From JAFDWR01 sp038216655 (GTDB taxonomy: Bacteria > Armatimonadota > Fimbriimonadia > Fimbriimonadales > Fimbriimonadaceae), in assembly GCA_038216655.1 (NCBI GenBank), contig JBBQPZ010000020.1:4473-68472 (forward strand): a DNA stretch of 64,000 nt, in the 5' to 3' direction. Below, in pieces: positions 17,752-26,516 of this stretch (positions are counted from its first letter, which is position 1; every line of letters starts with the position of its first letter). The translations under genes were made by a program, and so were the position numbers. Under the pieces are notes generated by a model that searched no databases, had not been told where the DNA came from, and saw only the letters and a program-made list of their open reading frames with translations.

Positions 17752-18296
17752 TGGTTCCCCTTCAGAGCCAAGTTGAGCGATACGAGACTCATAACCACCA
17801 TGATCGGTTTTGCCACGAAAAGTGCGCTACGATACCGGATCGGAATCCAGTGTCCGACGAACATCGCAAAGCTCGTCAAACAGAGAAGGACAAGCGAAAA
17901 GCCTGCGCAAACGCGGTCATCCGTAGAACGCCCGGCAAAGAGCTTTCCAAACATGCTGAAGAATCCGCCTGTCGGGAACTGGAACCGTAGCCGAACGACA
18001 AACAGGATCGGCGTAGCCACCGCAACCGTGGGCAAACCCAAGATAGCGAGGAAGATCACCCTCCCGTAATCGCGGTGAGATGGCGGACCGAGCGTCTCGA
18101 TGCCCCAAGCGACCGAGCATAGTCCTCCAACCGCAAAGACCAGTCCCAACAGGACAATCGAGCAGGTCACAAAGAATCTGTTGCGGGCGAGAAAGGATCC
18201 GTTGCCAGTCGAATGGTTTATCCGGTGCCCGCACCCGGGACACAACGCGGCCCCATGAGGAACCCGCCGCTGGCAGTTTGTGCAGAACTCCGCCAT
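17748..18296 (-). CDS. Zinc-ribbon four-helix membrane protein
   Basis: A 182-residue protein starting MAEFCTNCQRRVPHGAALC and PGCG, a zinc ribbon, then four membrane segments. It begins 4 bases after the radical SAM stop codon and is a paralog of the next gene. The close spacing ties it to the Tes-like enzyme. It could dock the enzyme at the membrane or carry substrate; neither is shown by sequence. Confidence 0.82.
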   Translation of the reverse strand: MAEFCTNCQRRVPHGAALCPGCGHRINHSTGNGSFLARNRFFVTCSIVLLGLVFAVGGLCSVAWGIETLGPPSHRDYGRVIFLAILGLPTVAVATPILFVVRLRFQFPTGGFFSMFGKLFAGRSTDDRVCAGFSLVLLCLTSFAMFVGHWIPIRYRSALFVAKPIMVVMSLVSLNLALKGNQ

Positions 18297-18300
18297 CGAT

Positions 18301-19833
18301 TTAGGACCTCGCCATCGGCAGTGTGGAGACCCGTTGCGGGAAATCGTCGGCGTCGGCGAACAGCCAACGCCAGCAGAACGAGTGCCGCCGAGGATCTTCC
18401 TCGAACGTTCCCACGTGCACGCAGCACTGCCGGATCCGATGCTCGTGGAACGTGTGGGCGTCCATGAACTGCTTTACCGTCACCCGGAAGGTCCGCTCGG
18501 CGAGGCGTTCCAGGGAGCGCTCCCTTCCCTTTGCGCTCAGCAACTCGGTCGCGCCGGGGATGCACTCGCACATCGTTAAGATGTCCACTGCCAGCCGCAT
18601 CGCAGCGACCGGTTGCTGCTCGCTGAAGACGCGCTGCAACGCTCCCGATTGCACCAACCCTTTCACTCCATCGGAAGCACTCTCGAAGGAGATCGTGTTC
18701 GCCACGAGCCCGATCCAATTGCGCAGTTCGTCTCGCCCGATCAGCTTCGGCAAAGACCTCCAGCCGTCCTTGGTCCGCAACAAATAGGAGATGTCACAGC
18801 AATCCTTGTGCGAACACGGAAGCGGAATAAAGTCGCTCGCCTCGATCAGCCCCTCCGTCTGGGCACCGATACGACTGAGCACGCCGGTCGGCGTAACTCG
18901 ATCCAAGGGATCGTAATGGGACGTGCGACCCGAGCCGAACATCGGCTGGATCGCCAGCCCCGCGCAGCGAGGCGTCTCCAGGCCCAGCTTGAGCACCTCC
19001 CCAACCTCGTCGTCGTTCACGCCCTTGGCGACGGTCATCACCAGCGTCGTCCAGATCCCCGCATCGTTCAGCCTCTTCAAAGCGCGCCTTTTCTCATCCC
19101 CGACATCCTCGCCGCGAAGGGTCTGGTGGGTCGTGGACTTGAACCCGTCGAACTGCAGGTAGACCTCGACTCGCTCGCGCTGCTCGCCGAGGAACTTGAG
19201 GAACGCGTCGTCCTTGGCGATCCGACGGCCATTCGTGTTGAGCATCACCCGAGTGATCGAGCGCTCCGCCAACTTTCCAATGAGTTCCTCAAGATCCCGG
19301 CGCACCGTCGGCTCGCCGCCGCTGAGCATCACGACACTCAATCGCCCGTCCTCCCGAGCGATCATGGTGTCGACGGTGTGCAGCAGCTCCTCCAGACTCG
19401 GCGTCTCCGGCTTTGCCGCCGGGGAGCCAGGGTGAAGGGCCGAGGCGTAGCACGTCGGGCATGCGTAGTTGCACCGCTCGGTGACGTTCAGGAGGCAGAT
19501 GCACGAGTGCTGCCCGTGACCCGCAGGAAGTCCGTCGCGGTAACCGTCCGGGAACCCGGCGAAGTTATCTACCCGGTCCGGGACAACCGCCAGTGTCGGC
19601 GTCTGCCACCCTGCCCGAGCTCGCCAGATACTGGCATCTTCTTCGTAGAGGCTCTCCGTCTCGCCGTGGACGCCGCACCACCGGCGCATCCAGATCTTGC
19701 CGTCGTGCGAGACAAGCATCCCGTCGACGAAGACTCCGTCCTCATCCGATCTGCGCGTTCGTTCGGCAAAGCAGCTCGGACAAACGGTGCGGGTGTATTC
19801 CTCAATCGTGTAGGGGCGAGCAGCCAAGGCCAT
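18301..19833 (-). CDS. Radical SAM enzyme of the tetraether lipid synthase (Tes/MJ0619) type
   Basis: A 510-residue protein. The N-terminal domain has CPSC and CGVHGE, the paired metal site typical of MJ0619/Tes-like proteins. The radical SAM core begins LNVTERCNYACPTCYAS (CX3CX2C), with GGEPTVRRDL and YLQFDGF as in Tes. The C-terminal part has extra cysteines: PLPCSHKDCCDI, MCECIPG and RQCCVHVG with a later FCWRW. Archaeal Tes joins lipid tails by C-C bonds; bacterial relatives are tied to membrane-spanning or ether lipids (established for the family). The CPxDCGxCP cysteines that precede the core in archaeal Tes are absent here (DGLPAGHGQHSC). It heads the operon with zinc-ribbon and Lgt-like genes. 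Substrate unknown. Confidence 0.88.
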   Translation of the reverse strand: MALAARPYTIEEYTRTVCPSCFAERTRRSDEDGVFVDGMLVSHDGKIWMRRWCGVHGETESLYEEDASIWRARAGWQTPTLAVVPDRVDNFAGFPDGYRDGLPAGHGQHSCICLLNVTERCNYACPTCYASALHPGSPAAKPETPSLEELLHTVDTMIAREDGRLSVVMLSGGEPTVRRDLEELIGKLAERSITRVMLNTNGRRIAKDDAFLKFLGEQRERVEVYLQFDGFKSTTHQTLRGEDVGDEKRRALKRLNDAGIWTTLVMTVAKGVNDDEVGEVLKLGLETPRCAGLAIQPMFGSGRTSHYDPLDRVTPTGVLSRIGAQTEGLIEASDFIPLPCSHKDCCDISYLLRTKDGWRSLPKLIGRDELRNWIGLVANTISFESASDGVKGLVQSGALQRVFSEQQPVAAMRLAVDILTMCECIPGATELLSAKGRERSLERLAERTFRVTVKQFMDAHTFHEHRIRQCCVHVGTFEEDPRRHSFCWRWLFADADDFPQRVSTLPMARS

Positions 19834-19899
19834 CGCTCATTGTAACGGCGATGGCATCGCTCTCACTCCCGGAACGGTCCCCGGTCTGTAAATCTCGCC

Positions 19900-20673
19900 T
19901 TAGACATCGAACGTCGCCGTCACGAAAGTGTGATCGCTCGGCCGCGTCTGGTTCCTCGCCTCAAGGTCGATCTCGCAGGACAGGCAGCGGCTGGCTAAAT
20001 CGGGCGTTGTGTAGATGTGGTCGATCCGCCAGCCGAGGTTGCGCTCAACTCCGCGCGGGAGGGTGAAATCCCAGAACGTGTAATGCCCCTTCTCGGAGTG
20101 GAACTTACGGAACGTGTCCTCAAGCCCGAAGCTCAGGATCGCATCCAGCCGCTTGAACTCCTCGGGGTGGTGCCCGACCCCACCGTAGAACCGGGGCGAG
20201 TCGTACACGTCGATCGGGGTGGGGGCGATGTTTATATCGCCCATCCAGATCAGCGGCTGATCCGGCCGAAAGCGTTCCCTCAAGAATTGGGCGAATCGCT
20301 CCAACCAGCGTAGCTTGTACTCGAACTTGTCTGAGCCCACGGTGTTCCCGTTGGGGACGTAGGTGTTTATGATTCGGATGCCGTTGACCTCGGCCGAGAT
20401 GATCCGCGCATCGGAGGGAAACAGGTCGTCTTCGAACCCTCGGGTCACATTGGTCGCGAGACCCCGGCTCAGCAGAGCGACGCCGTTCCAGGATTTCTGG
20501 CCGTGAAGCTCAACGTGGTAGCCGAGATCCTCAAAGTCCCCGATGGGAAACTTGTCGTCTTCGACCTTGGTCTCCTGAATTCCGAGCACGTCAGGTTCGT
20601 TCTCGGCGATCCACTCGATGAGGAGCGGGAGACGGGCGCGGACGGAGGCGGCATTGAAGGTCGCGATCTTCAC
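19900..20673 (-). CDS. xth: Exodeoxyribonuclease III
   Basis: A 257-residue endonuclease/exonuclease/phosphatase-fold enzyme. Key blocks are MKIATFNAASVRARL, GIQETKVED (catalytic Glu), IWMGDINIAPTPIDV and the C-terminal RPSDHTFV (catalytic Asp-His), all in expected order. It acts at abasic sites and 3' ends in base excision repair. It starts 20 bases after the upstream hypothetical gene and ends 66 bases before the radical SAM gene, so a shared transcript is possible. Confidence 0.95.
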   Translation of the reverse strand: MKIATFNAASVRARLPLLIEWIAENEPDVLGIQETKVEDDKFPIGDFEDLGYHVELHGQKSWNGVALLSRGLATNVTRGFEDDLFPSDARIISAEVNGIRIINTYVPNGNTVGSDKFEYKLRWLERFAQFLRERFRPDQPLIWMGDINIAPTPIDVYDSPRFYGGVGHHPEEFKRLDAILSFGLEDTFRKFHSEKGHYTFWDFTLPRGVERNLGWRIDHIYTTPDLASRCLSCEIDLEARNQTRPSDHTFVTATFDV

Positions 20674-20693
20674 GCCGGGAGTCTACCGACCGC

Positions 20694-21506
20694 TTAGCGC
20701 TTGCGGCGCGTGTTGGTGGTCGCTTTCGGCTTGGGATCTTCGCGAAGTACGAAGCGGGCATTCCGCTCTCTGTCCCCGTTGCGCAAGTGCAGGGTGAGAC
20801 TCGGAGCGCACTCCATTTCCTTGCTGACCGGTGCCTCGACGAGATAAAAGGCGGTTCGGTAGTCGCCAAGGCAGTAGTCGTAGCGCGAGGGCGCCTTGAG
20901 GAACTCCGGTCGCATCCCCGCCAGGCTCGGGGCGAGGGCAACCCACCAGGGTTCCATGAGCTTTCGCCAATGGTCGCTGGAGAGGTTCGCCAGCGGCGTG
21001 ATCCTGGCCTCCACACGGGCATCGGTATGGGTGGTGGTCAAGCTGTCGCTCAGGTCCAGCCCCCGTGAGATCGGCTTCTCGTAAGTCACGAGGGCTCGAT
21101 CGAGGTCAAGGGAGCCCTGGCCCGGTTCAAGCCCGGAACCGTCCTGGAGGAGATCGGCCCTAGGAAAGGAAGAAATTTGTACGATGAAACTGACTTGCCT
21201 TTTCTGGGTTCGAGCCAGGTCGGACCAGCGCGCCGTCAGTTCATCGAGCGACCAATGTTCGGACTGGTTCAGGTAGCCGAGCCATCGCGAGGCGAATGCG
21301 GGCGAGATCAGGACGGCTTCTTCGACCGCTCGCTTCTCAAACCCGGTCGACCACTTGCCGAGCACGACGCGATCCCCACCCAACGTGCCCGGCAAGCCCT
21401 TGTGATGGGTGGCAAGCGATTCCCCCCGGGCCATTTCGAACACCAGCGGTCCTTCCGGAAACCGCAGTGTGCGCGCCATCGCCAACCCCAGCCATATCCC
21501 TATCAC
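20694..21506 (-). CDS. Hypothetical protein
   Basis: Starting at GTG 21506, this gives 270 residues. The N-terminus MIGIWLGLAMARTLRF could be a short signal or membrane segment. The frame continues open to 21716, but that would run antisense through the dihydroorotase start. Only 24 bases separate this GTG from the divergent dihydroorotase GTG, so at least one promoter must lie inside the other gene. The C-terminus is basic (PKATTNTRRKR). No family is recognised. Confidence 0.6.
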   Translation of the reverse strand: MIGIWLGLAMARTLRFPEGPLVFEMARGESLATHHKGLPGTLGGDRVVLGKWSTGFEKRAVEEAVLISPAFASRWLGYLNQSEHWSLDELTARWSDLARTQKRQVSFIVQISSFPRADLLQDGSGLEPGQGSLDLDRALVTYEKPISRGLDLSDSLTTTHTDARVEARITPLANLSSDHWRKLMEPWWVALAPSLAGMRPEFLKAPSRYDYCLGDYRTAFYLVEAPVSKEMECAPSLTLHLRNGDRERNARFVLREDPKPKATTNTRRKR

Positions 21507-21530
21507 ATTTACTTTCTTCCACAATGGGGC

Positions 21531-22856
21531 GTGGCATTCGATCTGGTGATTCGAAACGGCGTGGTCGCGACCAGCAAGCGGTCCGAGCGGGCGGATGTAG
21601 GAATTCGCGACGGCAAGATCGTTGAGATCGGTGACCTGGCCTCCTCCCCCGCGTCTGAGGTGCTGGATGCCCGTGGCCTGCACATAATGCCGGGAGTGAT
21701 TGACACCCAGGTCCACTTCCGCGAGCCAGGCTTGGAGCAGAAAGAGGATTTGGCCACCGGGACTCAGTCGGCTTTGTATGGGGGTGTCACGAGCATCTTA
21801 GAGATGCCGAACACGAACCCGACCACGACCGACCCGGCGACATTGCAGAACAAGCTGGACCGGGCCGTGGGTCGCGCTTCTTGTCACTACGGGTTCTTCG
21901 TTGGGGCATCGACCGAGAACGCGGAGCTTCTCGGCGAGTACGAGAAGCTTCCGGGCACGCCGGGAATCAAGATTTTCATGGGCTCCTCGACGGGCCCCTT
22001 GCTCGTCGGGGACGATCAAGCGCTGCGCCGAGTGCTCATGCATGGGAAGAAGCGTTGCCCGATCCACGCCGAGGACGAGCCTCGGAATCGAGAGCGGAAG
22101 GCGCTGATCTCTTCACATCCTTCACCGATCGAGCACCCGTTCCTGCGTGATGCCGAGTCGGCCCGGCTTGCCACGGAGCGCATCTTGCGGCTATCCGAGG
22201 AGACGGGGCGACCCGTCCACATCCTGCATGTCTCGACGGGAGACGAACTCCCATTGATCCAGGCCGCGAAGCGCCAGGGCCTCGGCACGACGGCCGAGGT
22301 CACCCCGCAACACCTCTGGTTCGCCGCTCCGGAGTGCTACGAACGCCTCGGCACCCTCGCCCAGATGAACCCGCCGATTCGCTCCGCCGAGCATCGTGCG
22401 GCGCTTTGGACAGCGCTGGCGGCGGGCACGTTCGACGTCTTCGGTAGCGACCACGCGCCGCACACGCTGGAGGAAAAGGCGAAGCCCTACCCTGAGAGCC
22501 CGAGCGGCATGCCGGGGGTGCAGACCATGCTGCCGGTCCTGCTCACCTTCGTGGCCCAGGGTCGGCTGGATTTGGCGACGGTGATCCGGATGGCCTGCGA
22601 GACTCCCGCCGACCTCTACTCGATCCAAGGCAAGGGACGATTGGCCGTCGGATACGATGCGGATTTGACCTTGGTGGATATTTCGAAGTCGTATGTGTTC
22701 GAGCGCTCGAGGGTGAAGAGCAAGTGCGGCTGGAGCCCCTACGAGGGGGAGACTCTCACTGGTTCGGTGGAGCATGTGGTTCTCAACGGCAGCTTGGCGT
22801 TGCGCGATGGCGAGGCGGTCGGCTCTCCCGCCGGGCGGATGCTGGAATTCGCTTAG
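21531..22856 (+). CDS. pyrC: Dihydroorotase-like amidohydrolase
   Basis: The GTG at 21531 starts MAFDLVIRNGVVATS, the standard class I amidohydrolase N-terminus; the frame is open further upstream, but that part is antisense to another gene. The 441-residue protein has GVIDTQVHFREPGLEQKEDL, HAEDEP, HILHVST and FGSDHAPH in order. Dihydroorotase closes the pyrimidine ring. The first metal histidine of the usual HxH is Gln here (QVH), as in a recognised subgroup, so an allantoinase or hydantoinase-like activity cannot be excluded. No other pyrimidine genes are adjacent. Confidence 0.85.
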   Translation: MAFDLVIRNGVVATSKRSERADVGIRDGKIVEIGDLASSPASEVLDARGLHIMPGVIDTQVHFREPGLEQKEDLATGTQSALYGGVTSILEMPNTNPTTTDPATLQNKLDRAVGRASCHYGFFVGASTENAELLGEYEKLPGTPGIKIFMGSSTGPLLVGDDQALRRVLMHGKKRCPIHAEDEPRNRERKALISSHPSPIEHPFLRDAESARLATERILRLSEETGRPVHILHVSTGDELPLIQAAKRQGLGTTAEVTPQHLWFAAPECYERLGTLAQMNPPIRSAEHRAALWTALAAGTFDVFGSDHAPHTLEEKAKPYPESPSGMPGVQTMLPVLLTFVAQGRLDLATVIRMACETPADLYSIQGKGRLAVGYDADLTLVDISKSYVFERSRVKSKCGWSPYEGETLTGSVEHVVLNGSLALRDGEAVGSPAGRMLEFA

Positions 22857-22872
22857 CCGGGAGCGCTTAGCC

Positions 22873-22900
22873 GGAGCGCCGACACTCCTGTCGGCTCTCC
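22873..22900. repeat. Short hairpin after the dihydroorotase gene
   Basis: GCCGACA-CTCC-TGTCGGC is a perfect 7-bp stem flanked by GGAG and CTCC that extend the pairing. It lies 16 bases after the stop. There is no T-tract, so it is either an RNA-stabilising or REP-like element rather than a clear terminator. Confidence 0.5.
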
Positions 22901-23091
22901 GCTTGAAGTTGTCATCCCGACCAAGTCCGCCCATGAGATTCAACTTTGACCGATACCCGTATGCGGACGCGCGGAGGGACCTGACCGGAACCGACTCTTG
23001 CTCGTCTCCTTTACATCCTCTTCACCCTTGCACGAGGCTGTGAACTGCCAACTAACTGGATCGGTCAAGAGTGGACAGGTAATGTCGCGAT

Positions 23092-23343
23092 ATGGAGCGA
23101 GATGTCTCGTTTCGAGATTACGAGTCGGCGCGGGACGCGGCTGCCGTGCTTCTCATTCTAGGAATCGGTGCCCTTACCCTCAGCGTCGGCACCTTCCTTT
23201 ATTGCCTGCCGGAATTCGGGCCGCTGGGCTGGTTTGCCTACTTCCTTGGACCAATAACCCTTTCGATTGCGATCGCCACCCTCCCCTTTGGGAAAAAGAA
23301 GAGCCGTAAGGCTAAGGCTCTTCGACGCCGCCTGCACCGGTGA
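23092..23343 (+). CDS. Small membrane protein, hypothetical
   Basis: An 83-residue frame starting MERDVSFRDYESARDAAA, with two hydrophobic segments (VLLILGIGALTLSVGTFL and WFAYFLGPITLSIAIATL) and a basic tail (KKKSRKAKALRRRLHR). The composition looks like a real membrane protein. The ribosome-binding site is weak and no homologous family is recognised. Confidence 0.45.
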   Translation: MERDVSFRDYESARDAAAVLLILGIGALTLSVGTFLYCLPEFGPLGWFAYFLGPITLSIAIATLPFGKKKSRKAKALRRRLHR

Positions 23344-23680
23344 TGAAATCGAGAATCAAGGTGCCACTCGCAGGATACGGAAACCGATGCCTCTGCCCGT
23401 CTCAGGCCCAGAAACGGAGCCAGGATGGTTGACAAATCTCCTCCCGAAACTCCATAGAGGTGGATGCAAACGGATCACCCTCCGAGTCTCGTAACTGTGC
23501 AATCGCGCAATGAAACGAGTGAATTCAGTGCAAATGCGTTTTTAGGTTCAAAATCGCCGAAATCTTGCACAAACTCTGCGCCATTTTCTGCAGATCTGAA
23601 CCTAAAGGCGTGTGCAAATTGTGCCAATTGAGAGTTTGATATTCCCAATCGGGCGAAGACCGAGACTGTAAGCTGGAACC
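23344..23680. other. Intergenic region with an inverted repeat
   Basis: About 337 bases without a credible gene. TTTAGGTTCA (23541) and TGAACCTAAA (23597) form a perfect 10-bp inverted repeat with a 46-base loop, and GTGCAAA occurs on both flanks. Part of the region presumably serves as promoter for the DinB-like gene. Confidence 0.5.
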
Positions 23681-24202
23681 ATGAACGATTGGCTTCAGGA
23701 TGGATTCGCCTACGATCGTTGGGCCAACGAAATTTGGCTGCGTACCCTGGAACAACGCGGCATCGACCTGATTCCCTTTGAGAATTTGATCGGCTTGCCA
23801 ACCATGTACCCGGACTTTGGCGTGGAACCGCGACTTCGGATTGCGGACGTGTTCTGCCATATCCTGTTCGCTCAGCAAATCTGGCTCGGTCGGTGTGTTC
23901 AAGATTCGGAACCTGCCGTCGGGTCGGCTGCGAATCGGCTGCCAGCTCTGAACGAGGCCTGGATACGCGCCATCGAATCGATCGCACCGGCGAGGATGAT
24001 CGCCTACCGCAACACTTCGGGGACGCCATTTGAGATGCCTTTCGGAGATATCGCACGGCATGTGATCGATCACGGTACTTACCATCGCGGTCAGATTCGG
24101 GAGATTTTTGACGCGATCGACCCTCGTGGCAAACCACCCGAGACAGGATTCATCGGCTTTGCGATGGTCCGCGAAGCCGCAAAGGCGGCGGGTAACCTTT
24201 GA
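23681..24202 (+). CDS. DinB family protein
   Basis: A 173-residue four-helix protein of the DinB/YfiT superfamily. The conserved metal histidines appear as VFCHILFAQQIW and HVIDHGTYHRGQI. Members are metal-dependent and many act as thiol (bacillithiol or mycothiol) transferases, but this member's substrate cannot be named. Its stop lies 4 bases before the phosphoglycerate mutase start, so the two are probably co-transcribed. Confidence 0.88.
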   Translation: MNDWLQDGFAYDRWANEIWLRTLEQRGIDLIPFENLIGLPTMYPDFGVEPRLRIADVFCHILFAQQIWLGRCVQDSEPAVGSAANRLPALNEAWIRAIESIAPARMIAYRNTSGTPFEMPFGDIARHVIDHGTYHRGQIREIFDAIDPRGKPPETGFIGFAMVREAAKAAGNL

Positions 24203-24206
24203 ATCG

Positions 24207-24812
24207 ATGTCGAAGCTAATCCTTGTCCGCCACGGTCAGTCGCTCTGGAATCTTGAGAATCGCTTTACCGGCTGGGTGGACGTTCCCCTCACCGAGCAAG
24301 GTTATGCGGAGGCTCGCCGGGCGGGCGAGCGGCTAAAGGGTTTGCATATCGACGTGGCTTACACAAGCAACCTGTCGCGTGCTCAGGAGACGCTTCGGAC
24401 AATTCTCGAAACTCTGAACCTGAAGGTCCCGGTGATTCGGGATCAGGCGCTTAACGAGCGGCACTACGGACAATTGCAGGGGCTCAACAAGGAGCAGACG
24501 GCGGTGAAGTACGGTGCGGAGCAGGTCCAAATCTGGCGGCGTAGCTTCGACGTCCCGCCCCCCGGCGGCGAGGCGCTGAAGAACACCGCGGAGCGCACCC
24601 TTCCCTTCTTCGAGAACTGCATCCTCGGTGATCTTAAGCAGGGCAAGAACGTGCTCGTCGCCGCGCACGGCAACTCCAACCGTTCGATCGTGATGAAACT
24701 TGAGAACATGACTCCCGACGAGATCCTGAGCTTGGAGCTCGCGACCGGCATCCCCCGTGTTTATGATCTTGATGCCGAAGGCAATGTCCTCCGCGTCGAA
24801 GTCCTGGAATAG
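24207..24812 (+). CDS. gpmA: 2,3-bisphosphoglycerate-dependent phosphoglycerate mutase
   Basis: The ATG at 24207 opens MSKLILVRHGQSLWN, with the catalytic phospho-histidine in RHGQS. LNERHYGQLQGLN and VAAHGNSNRSIV supply the rest of the active site. The 201-residue protein is shorter than the classic 230-250-residue GpmA, as in other short bacterial forms. It interconverts 3- and 2-phosphoglycerate in glycolysis. It directly abuts the convergent phytoene-desaturase-like gene, with no intergenic base. Confidence 0.92.
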   Translation: MSKLILVRHGQSLWNLENRFTGWVDVPLTEQGYAEARRAGERLKGLHIDVAYTSNLSRAQETLRTILETLNLKVPVIRDQALNERHYGQLQGLNKEQTAVKYGAEQVQIWRRSFDVPPPGGEALKNTAERTLPFFENCILGDLKQGKNVLVAAHGNSNRSIVMKLENMTPDEILSLELATGIPRVYDLDAEGNVLRVEVLE

Positions 24813-26252
24813 CTACTTGATCAGCTCAGCGGCGAACTGGCCGCTGAGCGTCACCATCGGCAGCCCGGCTCCGGGCTGCACCGATCCTCCCGCGTAGAAG
24901 AGATTGCGATAGCGGTCGTCCGTCAATCGGCCCGGGAACAGGCCCCAGAGCCTGTGTCGCTCGTCAGGGCCGTAGAGTGAGCCCCGATAGCTACCATCGC
25001 GGCTTTCGAAGGTCTCCGGGGTTTGTACGCGCTCGAACTCCATTGGGTGGGCGGAGATGTAGATGCCCGCCCGTTCCAGCACGGCGAGGGTGCGTCGCCT
25101 GTATTCCGCGGTCTCGCGATCCCAGTCGATCCCCTTGACCTTGGCCGGTGAAGTCACGACCGCGAAGACGTTGCTCGACCCCTCGGGCGAGGAACTGGGA
25201 TCTACTTCGGCAACATCGTTCAGGTAGACGATCGGTGCCTGAGGGAATGAGTTGTTACGGTATAGCTCGGAGAACCCCGATTCGTAGTTCTCGGGAATGA
25301 CCAGCGTGTGGTGGCTCAGGCCGTCCACGCGACCCCGGAGTCCCCAGTGGAGGGTGAAGTAGCTGTAGCTGGGCTCTAGGTCGCAGGGTTCGCCCATCCA
25401 GGATTGGGCGGTGTATCGATCCGCGGCGCAGATGACGATCTCGGCTTCGATCCTCTCGCCGCTTCGCAAGACGGCCGCGGTAATCCTTCGATCACGAGAT
25501 TCTAGTTTCTGGACGTCGGCGTCGAATCGGAACTCGACGCCCAACTCGCGGGCGAGGCGTTCGAACGCCGCGGGGATCGCTCCGACCCCGCCTTCGGGAT
25601 AGAAGACGCCCTCAGTGAGCATCAGATACGGGATCATGAAAGCGCCGATCGACTTGCTCTCGTACGACTGGCCGCCGTAAGACGGAAAGCCGTAGAAGAA
25701 CCCTTTGAGGAACCTGCTCTCAAACATACCGTCGACGAGTTGCTTGTACGATTTACGGAAATCGAACGGAAGGGCCGTCTTGACAAGGTGCGGGTCGGCG
25801 AGTTGCCAGGGCTGGTGGTAGGGGCGTCGGAAGACGCTCGCATCAACCTCTTTGGCCACCTTCCCGACCTTCGCCATGAGCACTTTGAACGGCTCAACAT
25901 CGTCCGGCGCGATCAGCTTTAGGACCTTGATGCAGGCTTCGAGGTCCGCCGGGAGGTCGATGGGACTCTCGCGCTCGAAGTAGACGCGAGTGATCGGGTC
26001 GAGTCGCTTGAATCGGAGGTAGTCCTCCATGTTCCGTCCCGCTCGCTCGAAGACGGCTTGATACAGCCGAGGCAGGATGATGATCGAGGGGCCTAGGTCG
26101 AGACGATATCCGTCTACGAGGAGGCGACCGGCCTTACCGCCAGCCTGCCCCTGTCGCTCGAGGACGAGAACGTCGTGACCGGACAGGCGAGCATGAATGG
26201 CGGCACTAAGCCCAGCCTGCCCCGCCCCAATGACGACCACGGAATGGCCCAA
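24813..26252 (-). CDS. Phytoene desaturase-like FAD oxidoreductase
   Basis: A 479-residue flavoprotein of the CrtI/CrtN type. The FAD-binding GXGXXG is VVIGAGQAGLSAAIHA, followed by GGKAGRLLVDGYRLDLGPSI, the carotenoid desaturase pattern. The C-terminal LFYAGGSVQPGAGLPMV is the usual FAD-contact end. It likely desaturates or isomerises carotenoid precursors at the membrane. No phytoene synthase or cyclase gene is in the window, so the product cannot be named. Confidence 0.88.
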   Translation of the reverse strand: MGHSVVVIGAGQAGLSAAIHARLSGHDVLVLERQGQAGGKAGRLLVDGYRLDLGPSIIILPRLYQAVFERAGRNMEDYLRFKRLDPITRVYFERESPIDLPADLEACIKVLKLIAPDDVEPFKVLMAKVGKVAKEVDASVFRRPYHQPWQLADPHLVKTALPFDFRKSYKQLVDGMFESRFLKGFFYGFPSYGGQSYESKSIGAFMIPYLMLTEGVFYPEGGVGAIPAAFERLARELGVEFRFDADVQKLESRDRRITAAVLRSGERIEAEIVICAADRYTAQSWMGEPCDLEPSYSYFTLHWGLRGRVDGLSHHTLVIPENYESGFSELYRNNSFPQAPIVYLNDVAEVDPSSSPEGSSNVFAVVTSPAKVKGIDWDRETAEYRRRTLAVLERAGIYISAHPMEFERVQTPETFESRDGSYRGSLYGPDERHRLWGLFPGRLTDDRYRNLFYAGGSVQPGAGLPMVTLSGQFAAELIK

Positions 26253-26255
26253 GAC

Positions 26256-26435
26256 CTAAGCCCGGGCACGCACGGGCGAGCCAGCGCGATCTTCTAGATC
26301 CGCCAATTGGTCCGCAATGCGGTCTCTCAACGACTCGGCATCCTCTTCGTCGCAAGCTTGGCGTAGACGCTGAGCAATAAGGACCGTTGAGGCCCCTAAT
26401 GCGAATCCGATGAGCAGTCCGGTTGGAAACTTCAC
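26256..26435 (-). CDS. Small membrane-anchored protein, hypothetical
   Basis: A GTG at 26435 opens a 59-residue frame: a hydrophobic N-terminus (FPTGLLIGFALGASTVLIA) followed by a charged, likely helical tail (DAESLRDRIADQLADLEDR). It ends 3 bases upstream of the desaturase start, so it may be co-transcribed. The ribosome-binding site is not strong and no family is recognised. Confidence 0.5.
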   Translation of the reverse strand: MKFPTGLLIGFALGASTVLIAQRLRQACDEEDAESLRDRIADQLADLEDRAGSPVRARA

Positions 26436-26467
26436 CTTAGGTTAGTTTTACCCCGTAGGCTCAGCAA

Positions 26468-26500
26468 CAAAAAAGCCGCCCCGGAATATTCCGGGGCGGC
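26468..26500 (-). terminator. Rho-independent terminator of the SBBP protein gene
   Basis: A 26-base perfect palindrome (arms GCCGCCCCGGAAT / ATTCCGGGGCGGC) is followed on the minus strand by TTTTTT. It lies 16 bases after the stop codon of the large secreted protein. Confidence 0.9.
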
Positions 26501-26516
26501 TGCCTCTTCACGGCGA

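Noticed and set aside
21177..21530. Dihydroorotase extended to a start at 21177
   Set aside because: The extra part does not resemble the family and is antisense to a coding region; the GTG at 21531 gives the normal N-terminus.
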